Source: Alentia gelatinosa | Taxonomy: Eukaryota > Annelida > Polychaeta > Phyllodocida > Polynoidae | Direction of reading: 5' to 3' | NCBI GenBank assembly: GCA_950022655.1 | Contig: OX465582.1 | Span: 93,944,704-94,008,703 of the forward strand | DNA: 64,000 nt | Part shown: positions 35,480-48,311 of the stretch, piece by piece | Layout: every line of letters begins with the position of its first letter | Numbering within the stretch: the first letter of the stretch is position 1 | The notes under the pieces: model-generated | The model's input: only the letters and a program-made list of their open reading frames with translations | What the model was told of the DNA's origin: nothing | Database searches by the model: none | Position numbers and translations under genes: made by a program

Positions 35480-35760
35480 TACCATACCAATACCGACCCC
35501 CCCCCCCCCCCCCCAAAAAAAACAACAAAAAAAAACCCATAAAAATAGAGCAAGCTTGGGGGAAAGGCTATCAGAACTGTCTCCAAATATGTATGTTTTT
35601 CATTGTAAAACTTTATAAGAACTATCTTGATAATGATGTTTTGGGTTACAACTGAGATGAATAACTGACTCATGATACTGAAAGAAGATATGTAATATTC
35701 TATATGCCTTAATAAAGGGAGCTAAGCTCTTTTTTTTTTTAACAAAAACAAAAACAAAAA
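35480..35760. repeat. Homopolymer-rich stretch
   Basis: A C-run then an A-run at 35500-35535, and T- and A-runs at 35730-35765. Confidence 0.7.
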
Positions 35761-36642
35761 AAAACAAGATTATGAATCATCTGGACTTCCATATTGACAC
35801 GCTTTAGATCCAAATTCATTATCTTTTTTATCTTTTTAAAGAATTTTATTAAGGCCAAGAGTCCACCTACAATATGATATTGCTCCGATATGGTCTAAGA
35901 TGCACCTTCCGATAAAAAAAAATCAAAATCACGTCGGAAGGTCACCCAATATCTGGGCAGTTAACCACGTCTCTGCGATTAGGCACGAAATGGCGTGTAT
36001 ATGTGAGCTATTATTTCATTTTTCCCTTGATTATTGCTTCTGATATGCTAAGTTATCGGTGGGAGATATTAGTATGAAAAATTATTTCAGATATATGCAA
36101 TTTTGTATTGGCGATTCCAGAGATCGCCACCTTGACTCGCTTGGTGTGTCTCCGTTTTGATATTGTATTTCCAACTAGAAATCGCATTATACCCTACTTT
36201 ATCAGTATACAATCTTAGCATACAAGATGTGTTGTATAATAATTAGAGAATGTCATACTAGGATCCAGAATTATCGGTTTAATAAGTCTCTCTAAATACA
36301 TTCGAACATCAAATTAATCTATTATCATTGATAGAGCATACATTGCAAAAATAAGCTTGATATCTAAAAAGCAGGGTTTTGTATCGCAACTCCTGTAAAG
36401 TGAATAAATCAATGAAGACTTGAAATAAATGAATTCATGAATTAGGACAAACAGAACTGGACTACTTCACATGGTCACCAGTGAACGGATAAGGAAACTA
36501 CTTAAAGGAAAATAAAATCATTAGTCGGTCTAATTGCAGGGGTGTGTGCAAGGGCAAATATGAATAATAGTGTCAGGAAATGTGCGGGCAGACAAATTCT
36601 AATCGCAGGCCACTCATCCATCTCTTTATCGTTGTCGCTCAC

Positions 36643-36756
36643 CAAACTCTTCCAGCATTGGTTCGAGACTATCCATTTCCGGTTGGACTCGTTTTGATAA
36701 TTGTCCGGCCGTGTATCGCTGGTACAACTCCCTGATGAGTGGATTGAGTTCCCAAT
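36643..36756 (-). CDS. Granin-like acidic secreted protein gene, exon 2
   Basis: 114 bp, exactly 38 codons, from a GTGTTTCAG acceptor to a G|GTGAGC donor, both phase 1. It encodes WELNPLIRELYQRYTAGQL, then SKR (a Lys-Arg processing-type site), then VQPEMDSLEPMLEEF. Joined to exon 1, the split codon GAT keeps the frame open; the same holds for exon 3. Being 3n with symmetric phase, exons 2 and 3 could each be skipped without frame loss. Confidence 0.75.
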
Positions 36757-36819
36757 CTGAAACACATTGATGCAATTACAACTATGTCCTTAGAAACCCC
36801 CAAAACCTGCGAATGTATA

Positions 36820-37114
36820 GGGAGCCAAAGTGAACCCGCTAAAACGGCAGATACCAGTGTTCAAAACACCATTATATCTGGAGGCCAGTTAGAACGAGGC
36901 TTAGTGATAAACCTATGGGTGTTTGAGGCTAGCATTTTGTTTTGGGGCTGGTTTGTTACTTTTGAATTGTAGTTTACTATCGTCTCTGAATAACTTGAAG
37001 CTACGATGACAGTTGTTAAGTTCATCAAAAATATGGATCTAAAAGATTGGAGAATGACACATAAAATCTCGAACCTACATAGTCAAAGTACTGAGCGGGT
37101 TCACTTTGGCTCCC
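36820..37114. mobile_element. 295 bp element with perfect inverted ends and TA duplication
   Basis: GGGAGCCAAAGTGAACCCGC at the left is matched without error by its inverse at the right. TA flanks both sides (36818-36819, 37115-37116). TA target use and size fit a mariner/Tc1-type MITE. It lies 63 bp from the acceptor of exon 2, in intron 1 of the acidic protein gene. Confidence 0.75.
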
Positions 37115-37956
37115 TATCATAATGAAGTTATTAGTAAAAAATCAAGGGAGGGATAGATACGTCAACTGGATATTTGGGAGAAATTGGGTTGCTTTTCCAG
37201 ATACAGCCAGGTAGAAGGGTATGCATTGAGCCTGCCTTGTTAAGATAAGCAAAGATAAATTGATATAACAATATCGGATACTTTAGTTACACTGCATTGA
37301 TAATAGAATTCATTCAGTATATTAGTACTATACCGAAGCAGGGTTATTGTGGATGTGCGTGATGAATACGAGGTAAAACTGACAGATCAGATGAACCATT
37401 GCCGAATGCAGAGTTCCATCTGATCGTTAATTCTACCAAGAATTTATCATGTACATGTTTTCATATTATAATCTACCTTAAAATAGCCATTTTTTCATCT
37501 TCATTTTTGGACGATTTTTTTTTGTTTCTCCGCCGTACATACCCTGTACATCACGTACAAAATAGAAATGTGGATCTAGTTATTTTGGATGCCCTGACCT
37601 CACGATTTGTAGATGGTTGATTCATTGAAAACTATTGTAAGTAGTACATGTATATCCAAACTAGGGGATTTATACCAGGCAAATACTATATGGAGGCATG
37701 GTTAGTGTACCTGAATGCAATCGGTTCAGAGGAACGGATCGAATTCAGGTACACTCACTATGTCTCCTTATCATCGTATACATGTGAATCATTACAAACG
37801 CGATTTTATAGTGGCCAAGTGTCAGGGGCGTCAGAATATTTTGAAAGTGGGAGGACGAACTAAAAAATTGTAGACTTTTTTCTTGGTATGAAGACAGATT
37901 TTGACATTAGCCTGTTCCACTGGATTTACCGTGAATCTGCTAACGGTGTGTGGAAA

Positions 37957-38585
37957 GTCAGGGCTTAGCTATCATGGTATGCTAAAAAGTCAGACTTTGA
38001 CATTTGTCCAAGGTCAAAAGTCAGGGCTTAGCCATCACTGCATGCTAAAAAATCAAACTTTGACATTTGCCCAAGGTGAAAAGTCAGGGCTTAGCCATCA
38101 TTGCACACTAAAAAGTCAGACTTTGACATTTTTCCAGGGTGAAAAGTCAGGGCTTAGCCATCATTGCACACTAAAAAGTCAGAGTTTGACATTTTTCCAG
38201 GGTGAAAAGTCAGGGCTTAGCCATCACTGCATGCTAAAAAGTCAGACTTTGACATTTGCCCAAGGTGAAAAGTCAGGGCTAACCATTACTGCATGCTAAT
38301 AGGGACTTTGACATTTTTCCACAGTGAAAAGTCAGGGCTTAGCCATCATTGCACACTAAAAAAATCAGACTTTGACATTTACCCAAGGTGAAAAGTCAGG
38401 GTTTAGCCATCACTGCATGCTAATAGGGACTTTGACATTTTTTCAAATTGAAAAGTCAGGGATTAGCCATCACTGCATGCTAATAGGGACTTTGACATTT
38501 TTTCAAGGTGAAAAGTCAGGGTTTAGCTATCATTGCATGCTAAAAAGTCAGACTTGGACATTTTTCGATACTGAAAAGTCAAGAC
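37957..38585. repeat. Minisatellite, ~63 bp unit, about 10 copies
   Basis: Unit core: GTCAGGGCTTAGCCATCA, TGCATGCTAAAAAGTCAGA, CTTTGACATTT, CCAAGGTGAAAA. Because 63 is divisible by three, a frame stays open for six units. That frame has no start context or domain, so it is not treated as a gene. Confidence 0.85.
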
Positions 38586-38861
38586 AGTTTTTACACTTGA
38601 TTGAGTAAAATTTTAAGCTGCTGACTTTTTATGAGCTGGCAAAAAAAGTGGGGGCAGTCGCCCCCTCCCCCCCCCCCTGCCCTCCCTATTCTGATGCCAC
38701 TGCATGTTACGGAGGGACATGTGAATATCATTTCTATAAACAGAATCCGCACTGCTGGTGAGACAATCGCCCGTAGGTATGTAATACTATGAGACATGGT
38801 TAGTGTTCCCGAATGGAATCTGTTCAGAGATATTTTGGTAGGAATTTTTTTTTTAAACCAT

Positions 38862-40135
38862 GGTTTACAGCTGCCTGTCCAAAAAGCCATCAAATATTGT
38901 TTGTTTGAATGTTATTGCTCCCATGAACATTTGCCAAGCGTTCTACTTCCATATATAGACCGCACATACATCTGCTAGTGCTCGTGTATTATTACGCATC
39001 AACCTCATGTGGTTTACGGCCACCTGTCCAAAAAGCCATCAAATATTGTCTGTTTGAATGTTATTGCTCCCATGAACATTTGCCAAGCGTTCTACTTCCA
39101 TATATAGACCGCACATACATCTGCTAGTGCTCGTGTATTACTAGCATCAACCTGATGTGGTTTACGGCCGCCTGTCCAGAAAACCATCGATTATTGTCTG
39201 TTTGAATGCTATTACTCCCGCGGACATTTGCCAAGAGTTCTACTTCCATACATAAACTGCACATACATCTGTTAGTTCTCGTGTATTACTATGCATCAAC
39301 CTCACGTGGTTTACTGCTGCCTGTCCACAAAACCATGGAATATTGTCTGTTTGAATGCTATTACTCCAAGAGTTCTACCTCCATATATAGACTGCACATA
39401 CATCTACTAGCGTTTGTGTATTACTACGCATCAACCTCACATGGTTTACGGCCGCTTGTCCAGAGAACCATGGAATATTGTCTGTTTGAATGTTATTCCT
39501 CCCGTGGACATTTGCCAAGAGTTCTACTTCCATATATAGACTGCCTACACATCTGTTAGCGCTTGTGTATTACTACTCACCAACCTCACATGGTTTACGG
39601 CCGCTTCTCCAGAGAACCACGGAATATTGTCTGTTTGAATGCTATTCATCACGCAGACATTTTCCAAGAGTTCTACTTCCACATATAGACTACATCTACT
39701 AGCGCTCGTGTATTACTACGCATCAACCTCACATGGTTTATGACCGCCTGTCCACAAAACCATGGAATATTGTCTGTTTGAATGCTATTACTCCAAGAGT
39801 TCTACCTCCATATATAGACTGCACATACATCTCCTAGAGCTTGTGTATTACTACACATCAACCTGATGTGGTTTACGGCCGCCTGTCCAAAAAGACTATG
39901 GAATAGTGTCTGTTTGAATGTTATTCCTCCCGCAAATATTTTCCAAGAGTTCTATTTCCATATATAGACCGCATAAACATCTACTAGCGCTCATGTATTA
40001 CTACGCACCAACCTCACATAGTTTACGGCTGCTTGTCCAGAGAACTATGGAATATTGTCTGTTTGAATGCTATTCCTCCCATGGACATTTGCCAAGAGTT
40101 CTACTTCCATATATCGACGGCACACACACCTTGCT
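38862..40135. repeat. Minisatellite, ~136-149 bp unit, 9 copies
   Basis: Each unit has GGTTTACGGCCGCCTGTCC, ATATTGTCTGTTTGAATG, CCAAGAGTTCTACTTCCATA and TCGTGTATTACTACGCATCA. Units begin near 38862, 39011, 39160, 39308, 39444, 39593, 39737, 39873 and 40020. The first motif equals one arm of the family D palindrome. Confidence 0.85.
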
Positions 40136-40714
40136 AACACGACCGGCACTGACAGGCACCTCCGCAGACTGCCTGGTGTCAGTTTCAGCCTCCAGTAGAC
40201 AATCACCCGTGTTTGTCTAGAGATGGGGCTGTGAGTTACTCCGCCTTCCTCTCTATGGGGCGCTCAGTGCCAACCAAATCACCGCTGTACTTTGGATATA
40301 AATCATGGAACTGTCAAAGTGAGGATTCAAAGAACTGTAATAGTGAAGCCCAATGGCGCTGAGGTATCATGGCTTGATACGAGGTACCTACTTATGAATT
40401 GATGTTGATGCTTAAAGTCATCTGAAACAATTTTCTTTTGTAAAGTTTATTGACAACATAAATTCACCAATAGTGGAGCGATCTTCCACTTATGTGGCCT
40501 AAAGATTGATGCCTTAAGATTAACGCCCAATACACATCTACCGATTCAGAATTGAACGATTAGTTCCCAAATCGTATAGGAGTAGGTCCCAGGCGAATTA
40601 TGTAATACCAGGCGAATTATGTAATACCTCGGCCTGTATCGGCCACCCAATCAGGGGCCATTTACCAACGTTCCGTTATCTTCGACTAGATTTATCAATA
40701 TGTTGATAAACTTT

Positions 40715-41505
40715 TCGACAATATGGCTTGAACATTAAAGCCCATGTCATTTTCCTGAAATTTGAATATAAGGATCTCTAAGTGTTGTATTATACATATC
40801 TAACTTTGAAATCGGCGGTCACCGTAAGGGCCGGCGTCCACCTACTACGATAGAATCGTAGACCTCCCGATATGGCACCGATACAAAGTCGGTGCCATAT
40901 CGGGAAGGTGAAAAATCGTAGACATATGCCTAGACAAGCCAGTCCACCACGCATTGTGTGGGGTTTTTATCGGTGTCTAATCGCAGAAACGTGGTCAACT
41001 GCCCCGATATTAGGTGACATTCCGACGTGATTTTGTTTTTGTATCGGGAGGTGCATCGTAGACCACATCGGAGCCATATCGTAGTAGGTGGACGCCGGGC
41101 CTTAGTGACAAAGACTTGGTGATAAATATTATGATCATTTCACAATAGAACATACCGCAATTCTAAAAAGTTTCTTTTCACGTAGAAAAACGCATGTAAT
41201 TTGCCTCAGAGTTTCACAGAATATAGCAGGTGTACAGTACTATGCATTCAAGTGACCATAGGTCACCATCCCTGTTTTGAAAGAATAGAAGAAAACCATA
41301 TTTTTCAGTACATTTCCTATGTAAATCAAGCAAATGTAAATTGGTCCTTTCTACCTATTAAAATTAGATAAACTGGACAAAACATTAAATCTACCCATTT
41401 AGAATTAGAATGAACAAGAAAGATCAAGTTGTGAATGATAATTGAAAATATTTAAAAATCACCAGGTGGCGCCTGCCTGAATTGTCGGATATGCCTTTAA
41501 CAATG
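40715..41505. mobile_element. TTAA-flanked element, copy 2, with nested MITE
   Basis: Left part CATGTCATTTTCCTGAAATT...GGCGGTCACCGTAA and right part ACCATAGGTCACC...GGTGGCGCC...TTGTCGGATATGCCTTTAA match 50571-51009. The match is interrupted by the GTCCACCTACTACGATA element at 40828-41103. Confidence 0.65.
40828..41103. mobile_element. MITE with GTCCACCTACTACGATA inverted ends, copy 2
   Basis: GGGCCGGCGTCCACCTACTA at the left and its inverse at the right end. Almost fully symmetric interior. Inserted in the element above. Confidence 0.75.
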
Positions 41506-41854
41506 AGGTTACTTCCTGCTAAGATCGCATCAATTCATTTCTTATCTGTGTGCTGAGGAAGCCAATATCTCATCTCTGTTGCTGTCGTTGTCTGACAAAA
41601 GCAAATGCAATTTCACATCTAGGTGTAACTTTTATCCTTAGTGCCTAGATGATATGGACATGAAATACTCGTCAACATCGAAAGTATGAGCTTAATCATA
41701 CTACTATTGATTCATTCTTATTTGAAGTGTAACATAATTTCCCCATGGAAGCGCTATTTACTTTTTATACAGAATGAGGAATGAACATTATCGTAAAAAA
41801 ACAACCTACTCTCTCCCTCCAAAATACACATTCCGCATGGAGTTGTCCTTATGC

Positions 41855-42010
41855 CTTCACTGCTATATAAGGAATATAGAAGGCATGGATTTACCCGGCA
41901 ACCAATGACTGCATTCAGAGCAAACCATGACTTTCACCCTGACCTCCTTACATAGTGTTAATAGTGCCTTGGGACGGTTCTACAGTCAAGAGTTGACCTG
42001 AATTTCTTGG
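41855..42010. repeat. Dispersed repeat pair, copy 1
   Basis: Matches 52675-52860: ATATAAGGAATAT.GAAGGCATGGATT.ACCC, GATTCAGAGCAAACCA, CTTCCTTACATAGTGTTAAT. Confidence 0.7.
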
Positions 42011-42365
42011 GCCAAAACCACCCCCCATGTATTTTTCGTGACATTTGATGTTTTATTTCAGTGAATAGTACGGGAAATACTAGGCTACGTTTTGAATATG
42101 AAGATAGAAAATTGTAAATGAATATATCAAAGATCTATTCATTCTAGGAATCCCAAACAAGCACATGCCATGAACGATATCAAGTGTCCTTGTCTATTTT
42201 AAAAACAACGATTTAAATAATCGCTGTAAGTTGCAAGGTGATTTCAAGATCATATGTATGGGTTCGCCTCAGGTCTCCTCGAAAACATTTGCTATTGGTT
42301 GTGATGCTGGGCACCAGAGCAGCCGTTTGCTAGTTACTTGCATGAGCGGCTTGTAGTGTTGTTAT

Positions 42366-42591
42366 GTTTTACTGCACTTGGTCCCCCATATATGTAATGT
42401 TTTACCACACTTGGTCTCCCATATATGTAATGTTTTACCACACTTGGTCTCCGATTTATGTAATGTTTTACCACACTTGGTCTCTCATATATGTAATGTT
42501 TTACCACACTTGGTCTCTCATATATGTAATGTTTTGCCACACTTGGTCTCCCATATATGTAATGTTTTGCCACACTTGGTCTCCCATAGGG
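42366..42591. repeat. Minisatellite, 33 bp unit, 7 copies
   Basis: Unit ACTTGGTCTCCCATATATGT then AATGTTTTACCAC. The 33 bp period (11 codons) opens several frames on both strands; these are artefacts. Confidence 0.9.
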
Positions 42592-42731
42592 TGGTGCTTG
42601 TCACTTCCTAGTCTATTGACACTACTTCATTTAGTCGCACGCCCTTTTTCACCCCCACCCCAGACTCCCATCCCCAACCCCCACACCATTGTCAGTGGCG
42701 TGACACGCTGAATATCAGTAGGCACACTAAA

Positions 42732-42918
42732 GGCCTGTTTCCATTGGCCAACGAAAACAGTGTAGATCTTTTGATTTCTCTTAAAAGCCCATTTCCATTG
42801 GCCATCACCGAAATACAGTCAGGAACCGGACATTTATCAGTGCCTCGGCACAATGGAAATGGGCTATTAGGAGAACTCATAGAATAAACCCTTTTCTTAG
42901 GCCAATGGAAACAAGCCT
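42732..42918. mobile_element. MITE with GGCCTGTTTCCATTGGCC ends, copy 1
   Basis: AAGGCCTGTTTCCATTGGCC at the left and GGCCAATGGAAACAAGCCTT at the right, with CACTA repeated on both flanks. Relatives at 33716-34020 and 46999-47206; fragments at 42955-43040 and 46040-46270. Confidence 0.65.
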
Positions 42919-43928
42919 TCACTACAACTGCTCTTCAGTATATATTTACCTTACTATTAAAGCCATTTTACATTGGCCAACAAAAACGGTACCAATGAAT
43001 TGAGTTCTCCAAAATGTCAGGTAGTAATGGCCAACGACTGCAGGTTGGTATCTAAAAATCAGTGAGGCTACTGTATATGTCTTGTTTCTACCACCTTTGG
43101 CAGAACTGTCCTCCAAATACAATAACCATCACAGATGATTTCAAATCCCTTTGAATCTGTCAGTCGGTGGTGGCCTCATTGCATAACCTATGCACAATTA
43201 ATCGGTGAACACTTCTCTACATGCTCTACATGTCTGTTTCCATTCCCTGATCTGGCGTCAGTGGTTCACGATAGCAGCTTGGTGAATTATTGGAAGAGGT
43301 TCAGATCAATATTCGAGTGCATATTGTAATTGAGTGGTGGGACGTTTAAGCATCACAAAACAATCTATTACAAGAAGCTACTGGCTGATTTTTCAAAAAA
43401 GACTCCCTAGAAAAAACATTTATGTAGTTTGTAGGTTTTCATGATAGACGATGGAATTTGATGGACGATGGAATTAAACATCATTTCGAATTATCTGAAG
43501 GGGTTCAGATCACTATTTGAGTGCATATTGTAATTGAGTGGAGGGACGTAGATTTTTTAAATTGAGTCCCTAGAAAAGTACATTTATGTAGTGTGTAGGT
43601 TTGGACGATGGAATTTGATGGACGATGGAATTAAACATCATTTCTAATTGGTGCTTTAACGATATGAATGACCGCTGGCACTGTCTGAAGGTCGGTAGAG
43701 TCTCTGAAATAACGCTATCACAACCGACAGTGAAGTTCATTTTTGCCAATTACAACACGCTCATAAACCTATGCCCGAGGCGTTGTCACATTCAATTAGT
43801 TGTCTGCATGGGTGGCAGTACAATGATAATGTGCCATAGGCTAGACTAGAATTGTGCAGAGCCAATGCTACATGATATAGATCATTGAATATAACATATA
43901 TACCGATAAAACTATGAGCCAATTTCAA

Positions 43929-44213
43929 CCTGGGACCTGTTTCACTAGTTTCGTGACATGTCTAGATGGCGTCTGTGACACCATACAGACAGATTCGGGT
44001 TGACTAGTTACGTGACAAGACAAGTAGTGCTGGCACAAGTGGCACTGTTGTGTCACTGTTTGCCACACCGATATTGTGACACAACATGCGACAATAGATG
44101 TGACATGCGTTATGAAACGTGACTTCGTTTTGTCCGTTCTTGCTTGCACTGTTGGTGCGGCTTTTCATGTCTGTGTAACACTTTTGTCACAAAACTAGTG
44201 AAACAGGTCCCAG
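43929..44213. mobile_element. Element with GGGACCTGTTTCACTAG ends
   Basis: TGGGACCTGTTTCACTAGTT at the left and AAACTAGTGAAACAGGTCCCA at the right form a long inverted end with an ~285 bp span. End sequence resembles the GGGCCCGTTTCATAA family. Confidence 0.7.
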
Positions 44214-44387
44214 ATGTAACATCATATAGTACATGCCATCTCAGAGTGACTACTTAGATGTATGCTGATCGGTTTTAAAGTACCTCTCGTACGATCAATA
44301 CTTATTTTCTACCTCTACCTCCTCTACCATAAGATATTACTGTCTTTATTCATGGGAAGCAGAATACAAGACCAATCATACCAGGGC

Positions 44388-44737
44388 CCGTTTGATTACC
44401 TAATATCTTACATAGAGATCCCTTTCTGCACCTCGCACAAGGGTTAACATTTAATGATATTTAAGTCATGTTATGTTTAGGTTTGTCTATGGGTTGAATG
44501 TGTGTCCTGTCATTGTTTCATTTATACCATCGCTGGGAAGAACGTCCTTGGACGACAATGTATATTGTTGTTTTCTAAATAATAAAAAAAAGTCTGATCG
44601 CTAAGACTGTCTTAGCTGTCCATAAGGTTGTCTGTAAGGGTTTGATAAATTGAACCAAATCGTCCCTGGATCTCTAGGGCATACAGAAAAGGCTCTACAT
44701 GTATGATCCTAGATCATTACACGGGCCCCAGTATCCA
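44388..44737. mobile_element. GGGCCCGTTTCATAA family, copy 2
   Basis: GGGCCCGTTTGATTACCTAAT and the inverse of GATCCTAGATCATTACACGGGCCC. It shares CACCTCGCACAAGGGTTA with the copy inside the SGNH-like ORF (CACCTCGTACAAGGGTTA-type). Confidence 0.65.
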
Positions 44738-45161
44738 AACATTAGAACACAGATAAAACGGGCCACGGAAATGTGAAGGTTACGTATATACACACATGTG
44801 GTTTTGGGTGCTACAGATTTTAAGGAAAAAGTCATTATACTCTGGTACATGCTTCTGAAATGTCCAAGCCTCCTAGGTTTCGTTGTATGTCTTTTTTCAT
44901 TTAGTCTCAACATTATCAATATTATCCATGCACAATCGACACCCTACCTTCTTGGACTACCGTTCATAATTCGACGGTCATGCACTACTGGCAGTGAGGC
45001 CCCTACTAATTAAAACCATTGGACTAAAAACGTTATTGAAAATGCCATTTATTGTGTTATAAAAGGATCTCCTACTCCCTTCGATAATTACTAGTGACAA
45101 CATTGACTGAGATCTATTCTTGGTCATATGTTGTGATGAAAGGAAAACATATATATTATAT

Positions 45162-45425
45162 TTTATCTCACCCATGGTATTTTTTTCTCCATAGACTTAA
45201 CATTGGGGACTCGCATCCAACCCCCATTAGATATTTAGGAAAAATATCCAATAAGGGATTATGTCACAAATATAAGCTCATTAGGCAATGTGAAGGATGA
45301 GATAATGGCGGAAACCTATTCAAGTTTTGGGTCAGAGCTCGTATCCCATCTCGTTTGAATCGCGTAGTAATTAGCAAGGCGAAGCCGCGTGAATTACGTA
45401 GCATTTGCTCTATATGAACCAACAG
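45162..45425 (-). mobile_element. Palindrome-plus-cassette element, family B copy 1
   Basis: The cassette 45162-45304 (TTTATCTCACCC to GATGAGATAA) abuts the palindrome 45310-45425 with the tip AAGGCGAAGCCGCG between GTAGTAATTA and TGAATTACGTAG arms. Confidence 0.6.
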
Positions 45426-46280
45426 GGTCATGAGTACTTATCAGCTAATTCTCAAAATGTGGTGTCGAATACCGACATGGAACATGTATATATAGCGAGC
45501 AGGTGGTTCATGTATTTCCGGATAGAAGTCTTCCTTTTAAATAACTATCCTCCCTCAGAACAAAGACAAGGAAATAGGAGCAAATTTCACGAATATTTTG
45601 CCAACCCTACTCGTCTGGAATCTAATATGGCGTTTCCACCTTCCGATAATTATCACCGATTATGGCATTTAGCACCGCCGACTGACCATGTCACACTTTT
45701 GTTGTGATAATGGTCAGGCGGAAACAAAAAGAGTCAACAATATCCTTTTTTTCAAACATTACATAACTTAGCACCACCGACAAATTGTTTGTACCAATGA
45801 AGAAATGTCTCTCCATTGAATTCATCGTAGTTGGAATAAACTTGAGTGTCAGAAATCAGGCAGTGACTACCTCAGTTTCCATCAGAACAAAGCATTTCTG
45901 CTGACCACCATCGATTATACGCACCAATGATCTCTCAAGTAGAACCACCGACCGACTTTTGGGTTGTGGGTTGCATATATAATCAGTGCTGTTTTTTGTC
46001 GGCAGGAGGAAATGCCGAGACAATTGTGTTCGATCAGTTGCTATAAGTCATTTTCCACTGGCCGACTATTAGCTGACCGATTTGCAGTCAGGACCCAACA
46101 ACGCTAGATCAGGGAATGGAAACAGACATGCAGAGAAGTGGTCACCGATTAATTGCGCATAGATTATGCAATAAGGCCACCACTTGGTCAACGACTATCA
46201 GAATCATGGGTGATGGTCATTAAGTTTGGAGGACTGTTCCGTCAGTATGAACCTGCCATATGCAGTAGAAACGAGGTATT

Positions 46281-46584
46281 ATCGTAAAACTGGATGAGGT
46301 TTAATCTTGGCCACCGTATGCCACGACTGGAGTTTGGCAAAGTGACTTCATGAGGCGAAGCCGAGTGAAGTCCGGAGCCAAAACTTCAGGAGTGGAATGC
46401 GGTGGCCAAGATTAAAACGAATCAGGTTTTGATTTTATCCTACCTTATCTCCTCGATTTTGGAATATTACGTGATAACAATGCTGTATGCCACTAGTGGC
46501 ATATAAAACTCCGTATGCCAGTCAGCGTGGCATACGGAAACCCAATGTTAAGCCTATGGGATTTTATATTAGGGGTAGGATAAA
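46281..46584 (+). mobile_element. Palindrome-plus-cassette element, family A copy 4
   Basis: A palindrome with the tip GAGGCGAAGCCGAG (arms ...CGACTGGAGTTTGGCAAAGTG) followed by the cassette 46435-46584, TTTATCCTACC to GGTAGGATAAA. The cassette has a GTATGCCACTAGTGGCATA palindrome. Confidence 0.7.
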
Positions 46585-46998
46585 CAATGCACCTTCACAG
46601 ATTTTTAGATACTGACGTGCAGTCATTGGCCACCACTAACTTCCTTTTAGGAGAACTTGTTTTCATTGGTCAGGGGAAAATGGCTTTAAGGCAAGATCCC
46701 TATGATGCCAGCACTTCCAAATACTTCCCATTATAATGGTAAAAACCTTGTCAATAGACAAATGCTAAAATGAATAATTTGGACGGTGTTAGAGGACATA
46801 ATTGATGACTTGATGCAAAATAAATTAAAGAGAATTGTCCTTTTGTTCATTTAAAGGTGCCGCAAAACTGTCAGTTATGGCGGTTCATCCTCTAATGAGG
46901 GAGGTTATTTGTTATGCACCTATTTCCCAATAGTTGCCAGGACTATGTAATGTGACATGAAATGTCGCTTAGTAACGTACTGATGTATAACTGATCTA

Positions 46999-47206
46999 CA
47001 ATGCAACTAAAGGCCCTATTCCATTGGCCAACACAAACGGTGTAGATTTTCTGTGTTCTCCTAATAGCCTATTTACATTCTGCGTTAGCAGTGCTAAAGG
47101 TTCGTCGGTGGTTTCTGACTGTATATTGGTGATGGCCAATGGAAATGGACTTTTAGGAGAACTCAGAAAATCTACACCGTTGTCGTCGGCCAATGGAAAC
47201 AGGCTT
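46999..47206. mobile_element. MITE with GGCCTGTTTCCATTGGCC ends, copy 2
   Basis: Ends AAAGGCCCTATTCCATTGGCC and the inverse of GGCCAATGGAAACAGGCTTT. The interior, CTCCTAATAGCC/ACTTTTAGGAGAAC, is symmetric. Confidence 0.6.
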
Positions 47207-47209
47207 TTA

Positions 47210-48311
47210 TTCCTTATCGTGGATTGTTATTTAAGCTTTTGTTTTTAAATCTCTCTCAAGTCAAATTCATTGGTAAACTCCATACAAAAACACCAAAATT
47301 TATTTATGTTGTTTACAAAATGTTTTCATAAACCTTTATGCCATTGTTATTACCAAGGTATACTGTGATCGTTTATTGTTTTTATGTCAAAGAAATGTAA
47401 CTCTCTATCTCCTAAGCGTTAAAAACTATCCGCAAAGGGAATAGGCCAAGAAGACAAGCCGAAGGCTACCAAGTTCAAGTTCACGTTGCCATCGCAACAT
47501 CACTTAAAATTTACTCAATTTCAGTACTTCAGAACAGATGTAATAGTCTTAAGTACAGCTGATGAAAGCCATAAACCTATAGGCCAAAAGTTTGTGTCGT
47601 TATAAAATTACAAAACTTGTAATACAAAGTAAAACTAGGAACAAATGTAATGTTATTCATCGATGAATAGGCGTGCTTTCATGAATGAATAATACTAAAA
47701 AGGTTTCAGTTAAATTTAGTCTAGGGATAATTTTCTGTGACCCACTTGCACCCATTCAACACATTTCTGTCTGAGTCTAGGAACCAAACAGTGGGTCAAT
47801 GAGATATTTTGGTCTCTAGTGATTGGTCATGATCAGCTGGCAATGCCTTTGAGACCCTGAGACACTGGCACACTGACCCTTTCCCACTATCACAGTGAAT
47901 AGCACACAGTTAGGGAAGGGATAGATTTTTCTCAGCACGCTGAAAGTGTATGTGACCACTCTAACTTTTAGTAGGCAACGTATATATTGCGTGCAAGCAC
48001 GCTCTTATAGAACATATCTACAAACTTGAAATTTCTTAAATCGAACATGATTTATATACCTGCATTATCAACTGTTTATTCTATGCTACAACCTATTGTG
48101 GTACTATAACATATATAAATGGATGCAAATCTTGTTTTTCTCAATGTACAAGTTTCTTCTGAAGTCTATGTCAATATAACACAAAATGGTATGGTGGTAG
48201 ACCGTATTGTATCATGTACAAGCGAACCATATGCAATAAAAAAAATTAAAGGATTTCAAGGTGGCGTTGATAGTTATGTGAAAATTTCAATTAAAACATA
48301 TTTGTACTTAC
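47210..48311. other. Intron 1 start region, no feature recognised
   Basis: AT-rich; weak similarity of 47780-47980 to 20330-20470 is the only repeat noted. Confidence 0.4.

Noticed and set aside
37957..40135. Regularly spaced repeats resembling a CRISPR array
   Set aside because: Whole units are similar with no unique spacers, units are 63 and ~140 bp, and the context is animal DNA: ordinary minisatellites.
42334..42711. Long open frames on both strands over the 33 bp repeat
   Set aside because: Any stop-free 33-mer opens frames indefinitely; no coding signal beyond the repeat.
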